Shown here piece by piece: positions 7,591 to 8,509 of a DNA stretch of 8,509 nucleotides (its first letter is position 1; every line of letters starts with the position of its first letter). The stretch comes from DATHXC01 sp041662005 (GTDB lineage: Bacteria > Pseudomonadota > Gammaproteobacteria > Burkholderiales > Methylophilaceae). A program made the position numbers and the translations under genes. Under the pieces are notes generated by a model. It was not told the DNA's origin, ran no database searches, and worked only from the letters and a program-made list of their open reading frames with translations. The DNA lies in contig JBAZTJ010000114.1 in NCBI GenBank assembly GCA_041662005.1, positions 1 to 8,509 on the forward strand, read 5' to 3'.

Positions 7591-7614
7591 ATATTCATCA
7601 GGAGACGCCGATAT
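7588..7614 (+). promoter_or_regulatory. Second, weaker sigma-28-like promoter in tandem
   Basis: Immediately after and overlapping the first site, the plus strand has TAAATATT (7588-7595), 11 nt, then GCCGATAT (7607-7614). This matches the FliA consensus at 13 of 16 positions with correct spacing. It may be a second start point or only a by-product of AT-rich sequence. Confidence 0.3.
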
Positions 7615-7652
7615 TGTTTTTTCTGAAACGCAAAATACTGCGCAGGAATTTG

Positions 7653-7680
7653 ATAACGGCACTATCCATTAATAACTTTA
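7653..7680 (-). promoter_or_regulatory. Possible divergent sigma-28-like site facing flhB
   Basis: Read on the minus strand, TAAAGTTA (7680 down to 7673) is followed after 12 nt by GCCGTTAT (7660 down to 7653). That is 13 of 16 matches to the FliA consensus but with spacing one base longer than ideal. If active it would transcribe toward flhB and so add FliA control to its own operon. Weak evidence. Confidence 0.2.
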
Positions 7681-7741
7681 GGCCACAAAAAACTTTAGGA
7701 TATTTTTAAAAATGGCATTGATGATCTAACGCTCTTTTACT

Positions 7742-7772
7742 GCACTTAATCAAAGTGGTATCAATTAAGCGC
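7742..7772. promoter_or_regulatory. Interrupted dyad, possible operator upstream of flhD
   Basis: GCACTTAAT (7742-7750) and ATTAAGCGC (7764-7772) form 9-bp inverted arms with a single mismatch around a 13-nt centre. Overlapping it, CACTT/AAGTG (7743-7757) could form a smaller stem. The dyad ends 9 bp before a TATAAG -10-like sequence, so it would cover the -35 region of a putative flhD promoter, a usual place for an activator or repressor site. Confidence 0.3.
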
Positions 7773-7781
7773 GGCGACATA

Positions 7782-7787
7782 TATAAG
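7782..7787 (+). promoter_or_regulatory. Candidate -10 element for flhDC
   Basis: TATAAG at 7782-7787 matches the TATAAT consensus at five of six positions and lies in the run CATATATAAG. No good TTGACA-like -35 is found 16-18 bp upstream, so it would need an activator. A start near 7794 would put the perfect hairpin (7799-7835) at the very 5' end of an flhDC leader of about 180 nt. Confidence 0.25.
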
Positions 7788-7798
7788 TATCTCCTAAC

Positions 7799-7835
7799 CC
7801 CTTGTAGGTGTTTGTAAGACAAACACCTACAAGGG
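7799..7835. repeat. Perfect inverted repeat, 17-bp arms, 3-nt loop
   Basis: CCCTTGTAGGTGTTTGT (7799-7815) and ACAAACACCTACAAGGG (7819-7835) are perfect reverse complements around AAG. Neither side is followed by a T-run (plus: GCGTGCC; minus: GTTAGG), so it is not a normal intrinsic terminator. It could be an mRNA 5' stem-loop in the flhDC leader, a large operator, or a REP/MITE-type repeat. The structure is certain; its role is not known to me. Confidence 0.85.
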
Positions 7836-7907
7836 CGTGCCTGCTTGTCTCACACAAAAAACCGACAAACCCCAATATTTTGTTTTAGTTAAAAAGCTCA
7901 AAGTACG

Positions 7908-7923
7908 TCTCACTGTAGTAAGA
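7908..7923. promoter_or_regulatory. Short imperfect dyad in the flhD leader
   Basis: TCTCACTG followed by TAGTAAGA is a 16-bp dyad with one mismatched pair and centre GT. The heptamer GTCTCAC, which overlaps its left arm (7907-7913), also occurs at 7847-7853, exactly 60 bp earlier. It may be a protein binding site close to the flhD start; support is limited to the symmetry. Confidence 0.2.
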
Positions 7924-7965
7924 GATATGCGCAGCACATTTTTCACTGGTACTTCAAAACGGAAT

Positions 7966-7970
7966 GGGGA
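7966..7970 (+). promoter_or_regulatory. Ribosome binding site of flhD
   Basis: GGGGA lies 6 nt upstream of the flhD ATG and fixes the start. Two GGA triplets (7961-7963 and 7968-7970) sit in or beside it. In other bacteria CsrA binds GGA motifs in flhDC leaders, but nothing here proves such control. Confidence 0.75.
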
Positions 7971-7976
7971 AATAAA

Positions 7977-8294
7977 ATGAACGAAAACGAAATGATGTCG
8001 GAAATCAAAGATGCTAACCTCAACTATTTAATGTTGGCTCAACAGCTGATTCGTTCAGATAAAGCCACTGCAATTTTCCGTTTGGGTATCAGCAAGGATA
8101 TCGCCGATTTGCTGGAAGGTTTAAGCAACCTGCAACTGGTTAAGCTCAGCAGCACCAATATGATGCTTGCCCGTTTCCGTTTTGATGACAGCTCGATTCT
8201 GGGCATGCTCACCAACTACACTAAAGACCGTTCACAGGCACACGTGCACACTGCGATTTTAATGGCAGGCCAAACAGCCGAAGCCCTGGCGTAA
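7977..8294 (+). CDS. flhD: Flagellar master transcriptional activator subunit FlhD
   Basis: This is a complete 105-residue FlhD, slightly shorter than the roughly 116-119 residues of enterobacterial FlhD. NLNYLMLAQQLIRSDKATA (14-32) and FRLGISKDIADLL (34-46), then LVKLSSTN (54-61) and RFRFDD (66-71), align by eye with E. coli FlhD along most of its length. FlhD pairs with FlhC as a D4C2 complex that binds upstream of class II flagellar promoters and recruits sigma-70 RNA polymerase; FlhD itself dimerises and adjusts DNA binding. The protein has no cysteine, so the inter-subunit disulfide involving Cys65 of E. coli FlhD cannot form. The start has GGGGA 6 nt upstream. It is followed after 55 nt by flhC, in the usual operon order. 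Likely targets include the divergent flhB operon. Confidence 0.96.
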   Translation: MNENEMMSEIKDANLNYLMLAQQLIRSDKATAIFRLGISKDIADLLEGLSNLQLVKLSSTNMMLARFRFDDSSILGMLTNYTKDRSQAHVHTAILMAGQTAEALA

Positions 8295-8349
8295 TTGTTG
8301 AGCAAGATTAGATATTGATCCTGAGTTAACGGAATTAAAGGAAAAGATC

Positions 8350-8509
8350 ATGGATAAGAAAAGCGTAGTGAATGAGTCAGAGCAAATCCAATTGGCAATG
8401 CAAATGATCAAACTTGGTGCCAGGCTGCAACTGCTGGAATCCCAGACGACTTTATCCCGTGAGCGCTTGATCAAGCTGTATAAGGAACTGAAAGGTGTTT
8501 CCCCAGATC
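8350..8509 (+). CDS. flhC: Flagellar master transcriptional activator subunit FlhC, N-terminal part
   Basis: The first 53 codons of flhC are present; the gene runs off the right edge. The protein begins MDKKSVVNESEQIQLAMQMI, with LGARLQLLES (22-31) and LSRERLIKLYKELKG (35-49). These match the start of E. coli FlhC closely, including the LGARLQ and LSR-RLIKLYKEL blocks that form its DNA-contacting N-terminal helices. The zinc-binding cysteine cluster near the C terminus of FlhC would be outside the window. FlhC supplies the main DNA recognition of the FlhD4C2 activator. The ATG has AGGA 7 nt upstream. The 55-nt gap after flhD contains no visible promoter or terminator, so both are probably co-transcribed. 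Confidence 0.95.
   Translation, partial: MDKKSVVNESEQIQLAMQMIKLGARLQLLESQTTLSRERLIKLYKELKGVSPD

Larger units (their letters stand above)
7562..7699. repeat. Four copies of octamer CCTAAAGT in two orientations
   Basis: CCTAAAGT occurs on the plus strand at 7562-7569 and 7572-7579, exactly 10 bp apart. Its complement ACTTTAGG occurs at 7675-7682 and 7692-7699, 17 bp apart; both of these extend to AACTTTAGG. The first copy supplies the -35 of the sigma-28 promoter. The others could be decoy -35 elements or half-sites for a regulator. The repeats are seen directly; any function is inference. Confidence 0.5.
7275..7976. other. Divergent flhB-flhD intergenic regulatory region
   Basis: This 702-bp stretch separates the divergent flhB and flhD operons and contains no recognisable conserved gene. 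The half nearest flhB (7275-7500) has a 5-bp stem GATGC/GCATC (7400-7413) and a small hairpin AAAGGG/CCCTTT (7423-7443). On the minus strand the second is followed only by TTTTATT, too weak to call a terminator. The centre (about 7490-7800) is clearly AT-rich compared with the flanking genes. On the minus strand it offers a possible flhB -10 element: overlapping TATAGT (7511-7516) and TATAAA (7506-7511) without a convincing -35, as would suit an activator-dependent promoter. The flhD-proximal half holds the sigma-28 sites, octamer repeats, hairpin and dyads listed separately. No confident FlhDC box or CRP site was seen by eye. Confidence 0.8.

Noticed and set aside
7702..7713. Palindrome ATTTTTAAAAAT
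   Set aside because: A pure A/T palindrome is common by chance in this AT-rich stretch and has no flanking support.
7711..7733. AATGGC followed by TAACGC, looking like part of an FlhDC binding box
   Set aside because: The conserved AAATA core and the inverted second half-site are missing at the right spacing.

Overview
The window is a flagellar gene region, almost certainly from a betaproteobacterium. FlhDC-type master regulators sit beside FlhF/FlhG-type flagellar placement proteins and a MotC/MotD-type stator. A Methylophilaceae-like or related lineage is my best guess, but that is inference from gene order and protein style, and no taxonomic marker is present. Every protein-coding gene belongs to motility, and I see no mobile element, rRNA, tRNA or CRISPR array.

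Left part (positions 1 to 7274, minus strand): a tightly packed run read right to left as flhB-flhA-flhF-flhG-fliA-motC-motD, with motD cut off by the window edge. The joins are a 1-nt overlap (flhB/flhA), a 4-nt ATGA overlap (flhA/flhF), an 8-nt overlap (flhF/flhG), a 15-nt gap (flhG/fliA), a 19-nt overlap (fliA/motC) and a 19-nt gap (motC/motD). No terminator is visible, so this looks like one translationally coupled operon. FlhB and FlhA form the core of the flagellar type III export gate. FlhF and FlhG set where and how many flagella are built. FliA is sigma-28, which switches on late flagellar genes. MotC/MotD form the ion-driven stator.

Middle (7275 to 7976): a 702-bp divergent intergenic region, AT-rich in its centre. 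It holds a near-perfect sigma-28 promoter (TAAAGTTT-N11-GTCGATAA) pointing toward flhD, a weaker overlapping sigma-28-like site, four copies of an octamer CCTAAAGT/ACTTTAGG, a perfect 17-bp-arm hairpin and two imperfect dyads. This is the regulatory hub between the two operons.

Right part (7977 to 8509, plus strand): flhD (complete) and flhC (first 53 codons), the master activator of the flagellar cascade.

Two observations stand out. The FlhG homologue has lost the whole ATP-binding P-loop and the following LDAD motif, yet keeps the N-terminal DQAxxLR motif known to stimulate FlhF GTPase. And a sigma-28 promoter with no obvious late gene behind it lies upstream of flhDC on the same strand, which could close a feedback loop from FliA to its own master regulator or make a small RNA or peptide.
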